DNA from: Blasia pusilla
Lineage: Eukaryota; Marchantiophyta; Marchantiopsida; Blasiales
Reading direction: 5' to 3'
Assembly (NCBI GenBank): GCA_050084515.1
Contig: CM114273.1
Coordinates: forward strand, 7,812,001-7,876,000
Length of the DNA: 64,000 nt
A program made the position numbers and the translations under genes. A model generated the notes under the pieces. The model had not been told where the DNA came from and ran no database searches. It saw nothing but the letters and a program-made list of their open reading frames with translations. This document shows positions 33,531-44,751 of the stretch, in pieces (position 1 is the first letter of the stretch; each line of letters starts with the position of its first letter).

Positions 33531-34126
33531 CTATGGTGCAACCCCGTCTCGAACAACAACACTCGGCTGCTCTCCTACAACCAACTGTAAACTATGATCT
33601 CCTCCCCGTGTAGTGCTCAGAACCATGCTCGATGTTGTGGCTATCATCTCCTGGTGTACCTGCAAAACATCCCAAGAAGTCCAAGGGTGTCTCTCCCGAT
33701 CTCCCCTGGTGTGTAGATCTCCTCGAGTCTCGCCCCCAGCCACTGCTTCCACCGTCTCGGTAAGCATGGGGCTCACCAACGCAACCATTGTGATCTGTCG
33801 CGATCCTGTGTGACGCTGCTCAACCACTCCCAAGCTGAAGATCCATGTCAAGCAGTTCAGGTCCATCGCTTGACCCAACACATGGCGTCGCGATGCCTTT
33901 GATACTGACGGTATTGCCATCACTCTTGTGGGAAATCCCATCGCCGCTCTGTCTCGTCGGCGTTGGGCTCCACCAACCTCTGAACCTGGTCATCCCAAAT
34001 CAAGCCAGAACCGGCCTCCTTGTATGCATAGGAAGCGAGAAAACTCACAAACGTGGGAAAGGCTGGTCGCGGCTTGCCTACCTTGTTGACCAAAGTCAAC
34101 GGTGGTTGATCATCGTACCTCATTGC
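33531..34126 (-). pseudogene. Spacer between methyltransferase and RT, copy B
   Basis: Two open stretches (33531-33941 and 33920-34123) without a recognised domain. The second continues the methyltransferase C-terminus (DDQPPLTLVNKVGKPRPAFP); the first is Gly/Thr/His-rich and probably a linker. Most of this region is deleted in copy A, which instead has the inverted 14523-14655 segment. Confidence 0.5.
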
Positions 34127-35069
34127 TTATGAGCAACGATCTGGATCCAGAATGGAATCCACTAACAAATGGGAGGGGCGCTCCACTCTCGTATACGCCC
34201 TCCGTAACACCGCATGAGGCACCAAGTTGGTCCACCATAGACGCGGGCGATGGGCTCTAGAACCTACATTCGCCGCATCCAAGAACATTGCTGGGCCGAT
34301 CCAGGCACGCTCCTGATGAGCACTCGTTACCACCCGTGACTTGGAGTCTCCTACGATCGGCACATTCTCTAGAATGTAGGCTGGAGAACGAGACTGGTGC
34401 TCCTACAACTGCCGTAAGACCCTCAACATCTCCCAAAACAACTTGGACCGAGTGTCGACCAACCCATTTGCCTCGTCAAAGACTCGATTGGCCTTGACAT
34501 GGCCAACCGGAAATGACCAAATCAATGGTGCCTAACCGGTCTAAGTCCTGCGCCCCCAACAACGAAATATCCCTCGGTAGGGAACTCTAGTATCCCTGTA
34601 CCGCAGACGCAGACAATAAGTAGGGGAAACATAGGTGTAACTACGCCACATGTCGTAGTGAGACGCGCCTGGCAACATCATCACTCTCCACATACAGGTA
34701 CTGATGTACTCGCAGTCCTGCGTGCAAAACAAGAGCTAACCCGGAGCTAATCCCTCCAAAGAGATCTAACACTTGAATACCCTCCCCTGGGGTACACCAC
34801 ACAATGGGTGTGGTATCAAAGGGTGTCATTGTAGCACTCCCTGCTACCTCAGGTTCCTCAGACCCGTCACGCTCCAGTGCAAATGCCTCGCTCCACGCGG
34901 TCTGCACGTGCTCATCTGCCAATCGTCGAAGCTCCTCAATCGAGCCCCACAACGGCACCTCTCCTCCACGGAATGATGCGGCTACCATAACACTCCTTTC
35001 CATAGAAATGTCAAGAATGGGAGTATCCTCTGCATGGACATGTCCCTCAATCATATCTGTCATGACCAT
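34127..35069 (-). pseudogene. DNMT3-like C5 cytosine methyltransferase domain, copy B
   Basis: C5 cytosine methyltransferases move a methyl group from AdoMet to cytosine in DNA. A conserved leader (MIEGHVHAEDTPILDISMERSV...) runs into VLDLFGGISSGLALVLHAGL (motif I, about 34760) and QYLYVESD (motif II). After a frame-broken stretch come IDLVISGWPCQGQS (motif IV, catalytic Cys, about 34505-34530), GLVDTRSKLFWEMLRVLRQL, AYILENVP (motif VI, about 34370) and DAANVGSRAHRPRLWWTNL (motif VIII region, about 34250). The AHRxRxWW segment and the GxxxGL form of motif I favour the DNMT3/DRM branch. No separate PWWP or ADD domain was seen. It lies between protease and RT, so it would be made as part of Gag-Pol. 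At least one frameshift and one TGA (after GQSSL) inactivate this copy. Confidence 0.8.
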
Positions 35070-35531
35070 ACGGATTATGTTGTAGAGTATAGTGTGCTAG
35101 TAGAGGCCATACCTTATGGAGGGCTGTAGTGTCTAGGTAGAGATGTGGGTTCATACATAGGGTTGGGGGTTCCTCCGTTGAGGGTGACTTTTCCAATAGA
35201 GCCCGCTCTTAGGTTCGAGGATATAGTATGGAGTGCACTCAAAGAACTAACTGTTCTTTGAGTTGAGCCTATTGCGTTGGGAGCTAGCCTTGGTAGTGAG
35301 TAGAGCTCTTGGCTATGGTGGTTCCTGCAAGCTTTGACCTAGATTCTCCCATCGTGGAGTGGATTTGGCTCGATTGTATGTGATTCTATACGTGTTTTAT
35401 GACAGTAGGTCTTTCACGGATTTTAGTTGTGGTACACTTGTGTTTGTGGATGCTCTTGTCTATGTTATGTATGTATGTGAGTATGGTATGTTAGCGATGT
35501 ATGTTGTATGATGATGTGGATTCGCACGACA
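35054..35531. mobile_element. Solo-LTR-like insertion inside copy B
   Basis: 478 bp absent from the matching place in copy A (about 15548). It is flanked by AATCA on both sides (35049-35053 and 35532-35536). TGTCATG near the start (35058) and GCACGACA at the end give TG...CA termini with a short inverted match. It has no coding potential and contains TATGT/GTATG-rich sequence. It is best explained as a solo LTR, probably of another gypsy family. Confidence 0.6.
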
Positions 35532-35644
35532 AATCACTAGGCCAAGTGATAGCATTGCTAAATGCTGCTAAGGTCGCCATCTCTCCTAGCCGTTGCTCGA
35601 TCACTGCACATGTGAATCGAACGGGTAATGAGCTAAGGTAATAA

Positions 35645-36179
35645 TCATGGTCTGTAGGACGCTAACTCCTCCCAGTAATCCAAGGAAAACCCCATCGGGT
35701 ATAACACTGCTCGACCAACCAAGACGTCGTAGGACTCTACATCAGTCACTATCGCCTTGGCTCGCACCACAGACTTATTTGTAGGATGTCCCGGGCGAAT
35801 CCTACAACAACCTCCTGTCGGGTGATATACTGTGTGGTACTCGCTCCACCAAGGATGTCTGTATCCGAAATGGATAACGCTCCACATCGGCTCTCGTCAA
35901 GCCCAATCCTCTGAATGACGCTTTCCCCAACATCAGGGGTTGTGCTCCTGAATCCAACAAGACGGGCTACGGACTAAAAGCTCTACCTCTGGGACTCACC
36001 AACTGGAAGACCGCTCCTCGATTATCCAGCAACACAATACCAAGAGAAGCCATGGCACGCTCTATCGCAGGTCTAGCGGGCATCTCCGCCATCCTAGCAG
36101 CCGCAACCTGCCATGAATCTGACGTGGATGGCTCGAGCATCCTCTCCAAGGGCAAGTCCATCACCTCCTCTGCAATCAC
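35645..36179 (-). pseudogene. gypsy aspartic protease region, copy B
   Basis: Homologous to 15701-16210. The N-terminal part (35967-36179; VLLDNRGAVFQLVSPRGRAF) is open and the C-terminal part (35645-35887; AKAIVTDVESYDVLVGRAVLYPMGFSLD) is in another frame. The active-site segment between them is disrupted, while copy A keeps it. The domain would process Gag-Pol. Confidence 0.6.
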
Positions 36180-36182
36180 CTC

Positions 36183-38032
36183 TTAACGTGGTGCAGGAAC
36201 TCCAACTCCGCGCTCACATAGTGAAGCAGCCGGCCGAAAAGCCTTGGCGGGCGTACCCCCCAACGTCATAACATCGGAAGCTGAAAATAAAAGAGTGCGG
36301 TATACAACGGTGGCCGCCCCCAACAACGTGCTCGACACATGCCCCTCCTGAGCATTAACAATAGGAGTTGTCGTACTCGCTTTTCCCATCGCCCTCCGTG
36401 CTTGCACACCAACAACATCACCAACTCTCCAGGAACTATGACGAGGACCCATCGATTTGGTCCTCATCCCCTCGGACAACGTGAAAGCATGAGGAATCTG
36501 TTTCCTGGCTTCCCCTCGCTCTAGATCCAACTCTGAGGTTGCTCCATGCGTCACAACTCTGCCTGCCTCCAACTGGGCAATCCCGTACATCCAACGAGGA
36601 TCCTCCAGATCTCTGGCTGCTCCATATGATGTTGATGCCATAGATCCAGCATCGGGTAACCTCAATGCCATAACGGCAATCTGCTCATGTAGGTGCTGTA
36701 TTTGAGCAGCCATCCCAGCCTCACGTCCGATGTCTCCCTCGGCGCGTCTAGGTGGTGGTACTCTACCTCCTCCATGGGAAACTCCACCACCGTGTCGAGC
36801 AACTCCAGCTCCTCGTCCCCCAACGGGACCACCTGATGCACGATCTCTAGGCCCACCCGCACCGGCTACTCGCTCTAGTGCCCTCTCTGGCCCTCGGTCC
36901 GGACGTAACTCAGGATGTAAACTAAAACACCTGGCGCGTGTATGACCATACCTCTGACAATAGTCACACTGATAACCTCCTGATGCAGCACCATCTGAGG
37001 CACACGTCCATGATCCTGAAGAGTGCAATCGCATTGATGATGGGCTCCATCTATGACCAACAAGTAATAGTAGGCGGCTGCTGCTGAGTCGCATATGAAG
37101 GCGCAGGTCTCTGTGGCACGGCCCCTCGGTATCCTCCTTGAGCTTGTGGTGCCATAGTCGACCTATCTTGAAGTCCACGTTGCTGTACAAGTAGTGCATG
37201 TAATCGTGACAGCTCTCGCCCATAACCCATGGTGGCTACGCTCTCCTCCGCCATGTTGCGCTCAATATTCTTGGCGATCTTAAAAACATCTCTCAACGTA
37301 GGGGAGGTGTTCCTAAGAAGCACCCCTCATGCACTCGTGTTCGCAGGGTCCGGTCTAGCATCACGTACCATGACTGGATAGCTTGAGCCTCCGTCACCCC
37401 GTGAGTGACGTTGATCAACCGGCGCAAGCGAGTGTAAGCCTCACGCAAACTCTCACCCGGGCGCCTTTGGAAGTCGTGGATGCTCCGAAACTTCTCCATT
37501 CGTACCCCCTGGTAGCTCGCCCTCAACTCAGCAAAGAACTCAACCACGGGGTTGAACCTGGGACGAACCCGACTAGACGGTGAAATTGCTCCAGTGCGAG
37601 TGACCCCTCCTAAAACATCACTAGTGGAAGAGGAAGTAGCCTCTCTTGACTCCTCCTCTTCATATGGGAACGGCTCCGTCCATGACACATAATATGGGTC
37701 ATAGTAGAGCCTTCATGCCTCGATGTCACGTGCATATCTGTGAGAGAACTCATGGTAATCTTCCATGAGCGCCCCCTCTAAATGTTGGAACATACCGTTC
37801 CATGCTATAAACGGGTTGAACTCTCTAGAGTTTTAGCCCACTGGGAGTCGCACCAACTCCTAAACTATGCTATGAAATCGTGCAACTCAATCATGCCTTC
37901 TGCACCTGAAAACCTACGCGGTCCTCTACCCCAATCGTCCATCTCGTACGCCCAACTGGTAGGACCACTCACAATGTGTGGCGATGTGCTCACAAACTCC
38001 TCTACACGCTCCCCCTTGTCTGAAGACGACAT
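36183..38032 (-). pseudogene. gypsy gag with CCHC zinc knuckle, copy B
   Basis: Capsid/nucleocapsid precursor. The start at 38032 (ATG, MSSSDKGERVEE) gives a head shared with copy 0. Then the retrotransposon Gag core (37293-37688) with SYQGVRMEKFRSIHDFQRRPGES, LREAYTRLRRLI and GVTEAQAIQSWY, a Gln/Pro-rich stretch (37051-37200), and a zinc knuckle CDYCQRYGHTRARC (C-x2-C-x4-H-x4-C, about 36930-36972) that would bind RNA. The C-terminal 36183-36900 is Gly/Arg-rich, then tapers to the protease. In-frame TAG (after HDFIA), TGA (before RLYYDP) and at least two frameshifts are present. Confidence 0.75.
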
Positions 38033-39650
38033 TGAAGGAGATTGATGTGGTCTCTCACGAGGAAACCCTCGAAACCTGGCACCACTCCGGGTAAACCCTC
38101 CAGAGCTACTTTCAGGTCCACTACCTCGCCTCTCAAAATCCTGAAAGGACGCCGTGATGGCCCTCGTGCCCCTCTCATACGATCACTCTCAACCTCGCAA
38201 GTAATCCCTCAATTACTCATCCCAAACATGGGGCACTCGATCTACACTCTCCCTCCCCGAGACATGTAACGTGCGGCAACAAGCGGCATGGTGCGGCAAA
38301 TTGACCAGGCTATCATCTCATCGACTACCTACCCTAAACTCCGGACATCCCACATAGGTCTATGTCCCCTAAACCACATACATAAATGATGCTCTTAGAA
38401 TCCACACAACCTAATATCCCCAAATAAACTATCCAAATCCTAGAATCCCTCACGCGTGCAGGGTAAAGGACCAAAATGGGTAACCTGAACACATGTCAAT
38501 GTTGTTCCTTAGCAACTGCAAATCTCAACCCCAACTTGGTCGTGGAGACAACTCCTCCAATCAGCAAGTCATACTCCTCCCGTACTGACGCTGCTCAAAA
38601 CTCCTCGATAGACAGTGCGGTTCCAGCAGAACGGTGCGGCGTTACAGGCGGCACGGAATGGCTACGAATGGCACATCCCTTGATGGTGGGATGCACCACT
38701 CGGAGGCATACCCTCCTCAATCAACAATAAACTCACACTCTGCTCCACAATGACGGTGGGACTCCGCGATCGAGACGGTGCGGTGCGGCCACGAGCGGCA
38801 TGGCGCGACAATCGGCGGCCCGTTGCGGCTACGAGCGTCATGGCATGGTACTCGATCGTTGTTGAGCCGCTACCAATCACAACATAGCAGCATGAAATCA
38901 AAAATCAAACACCATAACCAGAGGTCATCTGCCGACGGTGGCCGGTGGACCGTTGAGGGTGACGACGGACCGTTGACGGTGACGGTTGACCATCGATGGT
39001 GACGGTTGACCATCAATGGTGATGGTTGACTATTGACCGGTGACGATGACGATGACTATGATGGCGACGGCCGCCGCCGGCATGTCGGCTTGTTTAGGGT
39101 TTGAACAATTTAACCCTACAAATCGCCTAGCAATGGCAATTTTGCAAGATTGACCATAACCTTTTACTCAAAACTCTAAATTGTGTATTGTTTGTTTCAC
39201 AACGTGCAGAGCTTCACGATCTACAACGGAGTCAAAAAATATTTGAAATTGGACATTTCAGTAAAAATTGATGGGGACTGTTGTAAAGCCCAATGTCTCT
39301 TTCTCCTACACAAAATGTGGCAGCGCTTCCGCGCTGATTTCTCCCAACCAAAATGTAAAACGTATAAAAATACAAATCAGCAAGCTACATGGTGCTCCTG
39401 AGAGCATCGGCATGGGGCAACCTGCCCCCATAATCAATCCCTATCAGAAATTGGGCAGCACTTCCGCGCGCCACTCTTCCACACGAAAAATTGGCAAATG
39501 CAAAGAACAATCAAAGCAGCCCTTGCTCCAGTGAGCACTCCCATGAGCTGATGAACGGGGAACATGATCCCCAACCTGAAAAAACAGCGAGTGACCAGCG
39601 AGCTTCCCCATGAAGCTCTCTCACTCTCTCATTCTCTCATTCTCTCTTTG
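38033..39650 (-). other. gypsy 5' leader (untranslated), copy B
   Basis: Matches 435-2218 throughout, including the GACGGTTGACC-type imperfect repeats (38940-39045), the paired CAGCGCTTCCGCGC and CAGCACTTCCGCGC blocks and the CATTCTCT tract beside the terminal repeat. No frame is conserved between the copies. Confidence 0.6.
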
Positions 39651-40169
39651 TAAAGTAATATCCAATCTCTCTCACAACACCATCATTCTCACATGTGTGC
39701 ACTCTCACATGTCTCTCTCAATGTCAAACCAAACCCAGTCTCCTATTGAGAGGCTTGGGTTACACACACAAGGCAAGAGAGACCATAGCCCCGCCGCCTC
39801 ATGCCAAGAGGTTCAACAAAGAGAGAATGAGCTCTCAAGCTCTCTCTCCTTGAGGTATACCCCTCCCCTCACCCAAGCTCTCTCCATGTTAACCTATTCT
39901 TCCAAGTCACCTCCTTGGCTCTTGACCTCATGTAGGAGGTCAAAGACCACTTACCAAAAATAGAAAGTCGATCATATACTCAAAATGGTACTTACTTGAA
40001 ATAGTAAGTTTCTCAAATATGGCTCTAAATGAGCCGAAACAAAGGGGAAACCTGCTCTCTCAGGTTTTCTTGGGCCTCAGCACGTCATCCTCAACCAAAT
40101 GAGCGTGTCCTCCACTACTCATGAAGGCGCTCTACTAGATCTCACCGATCTATCCTAAAAGAGGTGACA
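39651..40169 (-). repeat. Terminal repeat 'A1' (5' copy), copy B
   Basis: 519 bp, the right-hand end of the element, ending GAGGTGACA at 40169 and followed by unrelated sequence. Unlike the 3' copy it has no B unit beside it; it joins the leader directly through the CTCTCTTTG junction, as in copy 0. Confidence 0.85.
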
Positions 40170-43100
40170 CTCCGTGCCATGTTCCAAACCCGTGTGTAGC
40201 CCCTTCCGGCCTATGAACCTCCCAACTCGCATTAACTCTCTACATCACGCCTCCCTATGCGGTGCGCCTCCCCTCTCCCCGGTCGTCCCAAAGTGGCTCC
40301 ATCTGAGCCTTCCTCCCCAAAACTCCCTACTCCTCTTTTTCACCCGTATCTTCTTTACTGATGTCTTGGATCTGAACCTTGCCCGCAACCCGTCTCTTTC
40401 TTGCCCCGCGCACAGTGCCCTATACGGCTCTACCCCGCCCTTAATGGTACGTACGTATATCATCCGGCCTTAATGGCCTTCCTTACCCTACCCGACCCCT
40501 TACACCCATCCCCTTACCCGTCTCCTTCTAAATCCGACTATGGGCGCGTTGTCCTAAGCAACTCGCCTCCCCTCAGCCCGACTACGTGTTTGCGTCAGCT
40601 CCTTCCGACGCACTCTCTTTGTCCGAACTGTCAGGGTTTCTCCGAAGTCCACACCTGCGTGGCTCTTTGCCATGCAACTCCTTACGTGCAACCCCTATCT
40701 GACTGCTCCACTCATGGTCTCTGACCGTCTCAGCAACCCGGCTGCCTCCCTCGACAAACTCTGCCCGTTTATGACCTAATCGACCCAACCCTAGATCCCT
40801 AGGTAGCCGCCTTTGCTTGATAGCCCCATGGCGGTTGCAAGATCTGAAAGGCTGAACTTCTCTCTCTTTCCTGACACGCGCCACTCACTCATCAAAACTA
40901 CACTCCGCCCTACACCGAGCGCCCTTGCCGCTACACTGCTACAACCATACACCAGTCCGCTACTAGCAAAAATCAGGGAAAAATGAGCGGCGCTTCCACG
41001 CATGACCTCCTGAACTGAAAACCAGCGTCTCCAGGGGCTCTCGACCGAGGCAACTTGCTTGCCTACCTGCAAACAACGAATTCCCTCCAACCCCTTGACA
41101 TCTTTCTCATGTAAAATTAAGAGTAGTAAAAACGGCTCACCCGGCCTAAAACTCCACTCATGAATCTACATCGGCATGTAGAACCACATCCACCCTTTGC
41201 TATGAGGGAATCCGGATGCTAGCACCCTAACTCCTACACATCCACACACGTCTATGCTAGAGAGGCGCTCCTAAGGCTCAACATGAGAATGATGGCTTCA
41301 GAAAGCCATCTCTCTCACTCTTATACCCTTGGGGAAGAGCCAAAAGGCTCTTCCCCCAAAAATAGCCTCCAAACGATAACCTACGTGCACTAGGTCAACG
41401 AGTCACATGACAGCCTAAAACCAAAATAGGGAAATCGCCATAAACGACATTCCCGACACAACATATCAGTCGCCAACCTTTGGGCAAGGAACATGCATTG
41501 TGCTTCCTTGTGGAAGACCCCAACCTCCCATCTAGTGGAATATGAGAATGTCCATTGTAAAACATCAAAGTTTTTTGTTTAGAAGAAATTCCTTGAATAT
41601 GAACATAACCTACCACTTTTTTGATATGAATAAATGCAAAAGCAAGCAAGCCATAGCCATCTTGGAGAGATTTTAAAGGACTTTGATGATTTCCAATTCC
41701 TCTTGGATTGCTAGTATGCTCTTAGATCTAGAATCAAGCAATGTGCAAACACAGTGCAAATTTTTTTCTTGAGGGATATATAGATATGGACCCAAATTTT
41801 TTGGGAAAGGAGTGATATGTAAGGCAACTAACTTGAATGATCGATGTGGAAAAGTTACCAAGCAATCCATTTAAAGATATCACTTTACTTACGAACAATG
41901 TACACTCAATAGACGCTAAAATAGCACACCTCTCCCTCACACATATTTTATAATTAAAACTAGTGCACAAACCGTATCCTACACAAGACTAATCCTAATC
42001 ATCTGAAATTTTAATCATCATATTTTATTTTTTAATTCTTAGACTTCTTGCTCGTTAGACTCGCATTGGAGTCTAACGAGCAAGGCATTCGAGACTCCAT
42101 CCTAGTATGAGCTCACTAGAGTTATGATATTTCGTCTTGGTGGGTGTTTGGTTGTGCGGGTTGGAATACTTTCTATAGGTTTATTTTAGTCATTAAGTCA
42201 ACCAGTAAGTTTTAAAGCATAAAACTTATGGAATCAAACGGAACCTAAAGATATGTAAAGAACATTTGGCTCAATATGAATTTGACTATGAGTACATTTC
42301 TTGGATGAAATTAACTTTTCGATGATAGGAATATTCATACTTTTGAAGTAAGAGGAAATTTTATGGCTTCTCCCTTTCAACGGCTCCTTGTTATCCATTG
42401 TGGACCATCATTGAGTGTCTTCATGAACATCCTTTGTAGGAGAGTTAACTTCGGGCAAATTATCTTAGATGCTTCTTCTTGGGCGACGTTGCCTCCCTCC
42501 ATGACAAAGTTGGTATTAGGATGTGTATGACCTCTTACAAAAAAATCGGACTCCCATGCCCCCTTGTTCTCATCATCAACATTCTTACTCCCAGGATATA
42601 TGCTTTATGGATGCTAGAGAAGAAGTTGAGGAGAGTTAGGAAGAGAGCATTCCATGAGACTATTTATATTGGAGAAAAAAGGATAATTACCATTAAAAGT
42701 CAAGGTCTGGAAAACCATATAAAAGAACTTTTATGTTATTTTTGTGAGTATAACAATCAAATTTTTTTTAGCTCCCAAATGCCACAAACTACCGTATTAC
42801 AACATTTTTTTGGATTTAAAAAAAACTTTCGGATTTGAAAAGGGTTTAGGGAAATTGCGGCTTTTCTCAAATGCATTGTGGCATTGAATGGGCATTTGCA
42901 ACTCTTGACATCCGCAATATGCACAATCACACATTGTCGTGAATTTGTTCATTCCTAAAGAAGAATGAAGGAGAATGAAGGAGAATTTTGGATGAAACTA
43001 ATTTTTCTTCATTGAATTAAAGAAATATTAGTAAAGAAGGTCTTTTGGACAAAACAAGCATTCCTTCCCTCCCCTAACTTCTCCCCCGTGGGGAAGAACT

Positions 43101-43317
43101 AAGCAGCCCTAGTAGGGTTCAATAGGGCATCTCCAATTTTACATTGTAGTTGTGATCATCATGTCTATAACATTTGCTAAAGACTTATGGCCTTTTGAGT
43201 GCGGGGTGCCGGAGGTAGGCACCTCCTTAAGTCCGGACGTACTGTCACACTCCCCGCCTAAGTAGATCGCAGGTTGTCTAATAAGAACAATATCTAGTAA
43301 AATGGAACATGAAATAA
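40170..43317. other. Gene-free DNA right of copy B
   Basis: 40170-41390 is C-rich, with short frames only, and may be the interrupted partner of 28401-29456. Around 41280-41365 there are AGCCAAAAGGCT-type short palindromes. 41400-43300 is AT-rich, and its frames (41395-41970 minus, 42479-42838 plus) resemble nothing I know. Confidence 0.35.
42047..42084. repeat. Perfect 16-bp inverted repeat
   Basis: CTTGCTCGTTAGACTC, loop GCATTG, then its exact reverse complement. It stands alone in AT-rich DNA. Confidence 0.95.
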
Positions 43318-43340
43318 TCTATATTATTATGGAGAGTGCC
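43318..43340 (+). repeat. Helitron-like 5' terminus
   Basis: TCTATATTATTATGGAGAGT preceded by A; same start and downstream CTTCTTGATTTACAAA block as 3158. Confidence 0.5.
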
Positions 43341-43518
43341 TTCTTGATTTACAAATGATAATTTTGATTTGTGTTAATCCTTTCACTCAAAGTATGTTTC
43401 ACAAATGAGACATATGGTCTTAATAGATTAGGAATATCATTTTCCTCCCTAATACACTCGCCATTCGGTGTCCTCAATCTTCCCGACGGACGTTCGATTT
43501 ACAAATCTAAACATAATA

Positions 43519-43757
43519 GGGGGTTTCAAAGACCAGGCTACCCGGGATTTTAGGTCTCCCCGAATCTTTGTACTCGGGGTTTCGCCGGATCCCAAACGGG
43601 TAGCTCTTTGGCGTTCGCGGGGCGGCAGAGAGGCCATTTTGTTTTCTTTCCGGTACTTTACCTGGAATAAGGGATTCAAAAGGGCTGCTGGAAAGCTCCT
43701 GCCCCTTCGGGAAGTAACCCGAATGGCCTTCCGGATAGGCCGGTCTTTGACACCCCC
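43519..43757. mobile_element. MITE, GGGGGTxTCAAAGACC family
   Basis: 239 bp with imperfect inverted termini (GGGGGTTTCAAAGACC left; GGTCTTTGACACCCCC right, extending about 28 bp) and TA on both sides, consistent with a TA target. The interior (CGGGGTTTCGCCGGATCCCA, GGTACTTTACCTGGAATAAG) matches the arms of the inverted pair at 24651-25250. Confidence 0.8.
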
Positions 43758-43770
43758 TAATCTCCCACAA

Positions 43771-44751
43771 CCCTCCAACGGGTCCCTTTGGAAGGGCCCA
43801 TAGGAGGTCTGGATCCTCCTATGGGTTTAATCACCACAGTTGGCACATGTCGGCCTTGCGGTGAAGGTGGGAAAGTGCAAGGCTTGGTCTTCATTAGGCT
43901 TGTCAGCGGATATTCATTTACCCGACGGTTTTTTGACACCTGCTGGAGGGCTTTGCGTCTTGGGAGTCCCACTCGAGAGCCAGGACTTTGTATCGAGTTT
44001 GTGGCGGCGGCTCTTACCTAGGATATTCTCCATGTCGACAATCTCACGAGGATTGGTGACCCTCAAGTAGCTTATGGAATCCTCTCGTCATGTTTTGCCC
44101 GTAGACCTGGTTATCTATGTAGAACCGTGTGGACGACTAGCCATATTTCTTCCTTGTATAGATCCTTTGATAGAAAGATTATGTAGGCGTTTGGGGATCT
44201 TCTAGGACCCAACTCATTAGAGTGCCCCGGGGGGGAGTTAGCTCGTAGACAGGCTTCTTGGCCGATTGCCTTTGGTGGAGTAGGTCTCATAGCGACTGAG
44301 TTAGTGGCGTCTTCAGCCTTTTTAGGGAGTTGGGCCACTGTAGCACCCCTCCTTTGCTCCCGATTTTTGGTTAGGGATAGACCGCTACTTTTACAATACG
44401 TTTCCCAGGTTGAGGATGGTCTTTTCCCACTTTAGTCTTCACTCATAGCTTGTAGAGACTCCCTTCTTGTTGAGGCTAGAGCAATTCTTCCCGCTTTCTC
44501 TTCCCTAGTTACCTCCGGACAGTCTGGGCTCCAATCTTCTTTGATGGAAGCCCACTTTGATGCATTGTTTAGAGCTACTATATCAGACGAGAATATCCCC
44601 ATGGAGGTTCGGGCCCGTATTTTCTCTTGCTCCGGAAAGGGGGTAGGCTCATGGGTGGGGGCTCGTCTCCTCATCCCGGCTTTCCGCATCGCACCACTTA
44701 CCTAGACTACAGCGATGAGGTTTCGACTGGGCCTGCCCCAACCAACGGTGG
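43771..44751 (+). pseudogene. RT thumb and connector of LINE-like element, copy 2
   Basis: The segment after the RT active site: frame-broken KVGKCKAW, then regions matching 26247-26700 of copy 1 on the plus strand. No catalytic motif is retained because the copy starts downstream of it. Many stops. Confidence 0.6.

Larger units (their letters stand above)
29457..40169 (-). mobile_element. Ty3/gypsy DNMT- and PHD-bearing element, copy B (full length)
   Basis: About 10.7 kb. In element order (right to left): repeat A1 39651-40169, leader, gag 38032-36183, protease 36179-35645, solo-LTR-like insert 35531-35054, methyltransferase 35069-34127, spacer, RT 33488-32665, RNase H and linker 32476-31756, integrase 31581-30793, PHD tail 30765-30415, repeat B1 30229-30102, A2 30099-29582, B2 29581-29457. 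The two A repeats are roughly 90% identical by eye, so the insertion is not recent. Stops and frameshifts in every domain make this copy non-autonomous. No exact target-site duplication is visible (GCCTCT on the left, CTCCGT on the right). Confidence 0.85.

Noticed and set aside
37293-37323. Short tandem phrases in gag read as a CRISPR-like or tandem array
   Set aside because: They are ordinary Gly/Gln/Pro-rich coding sequence of gag; there is no regular spacing.
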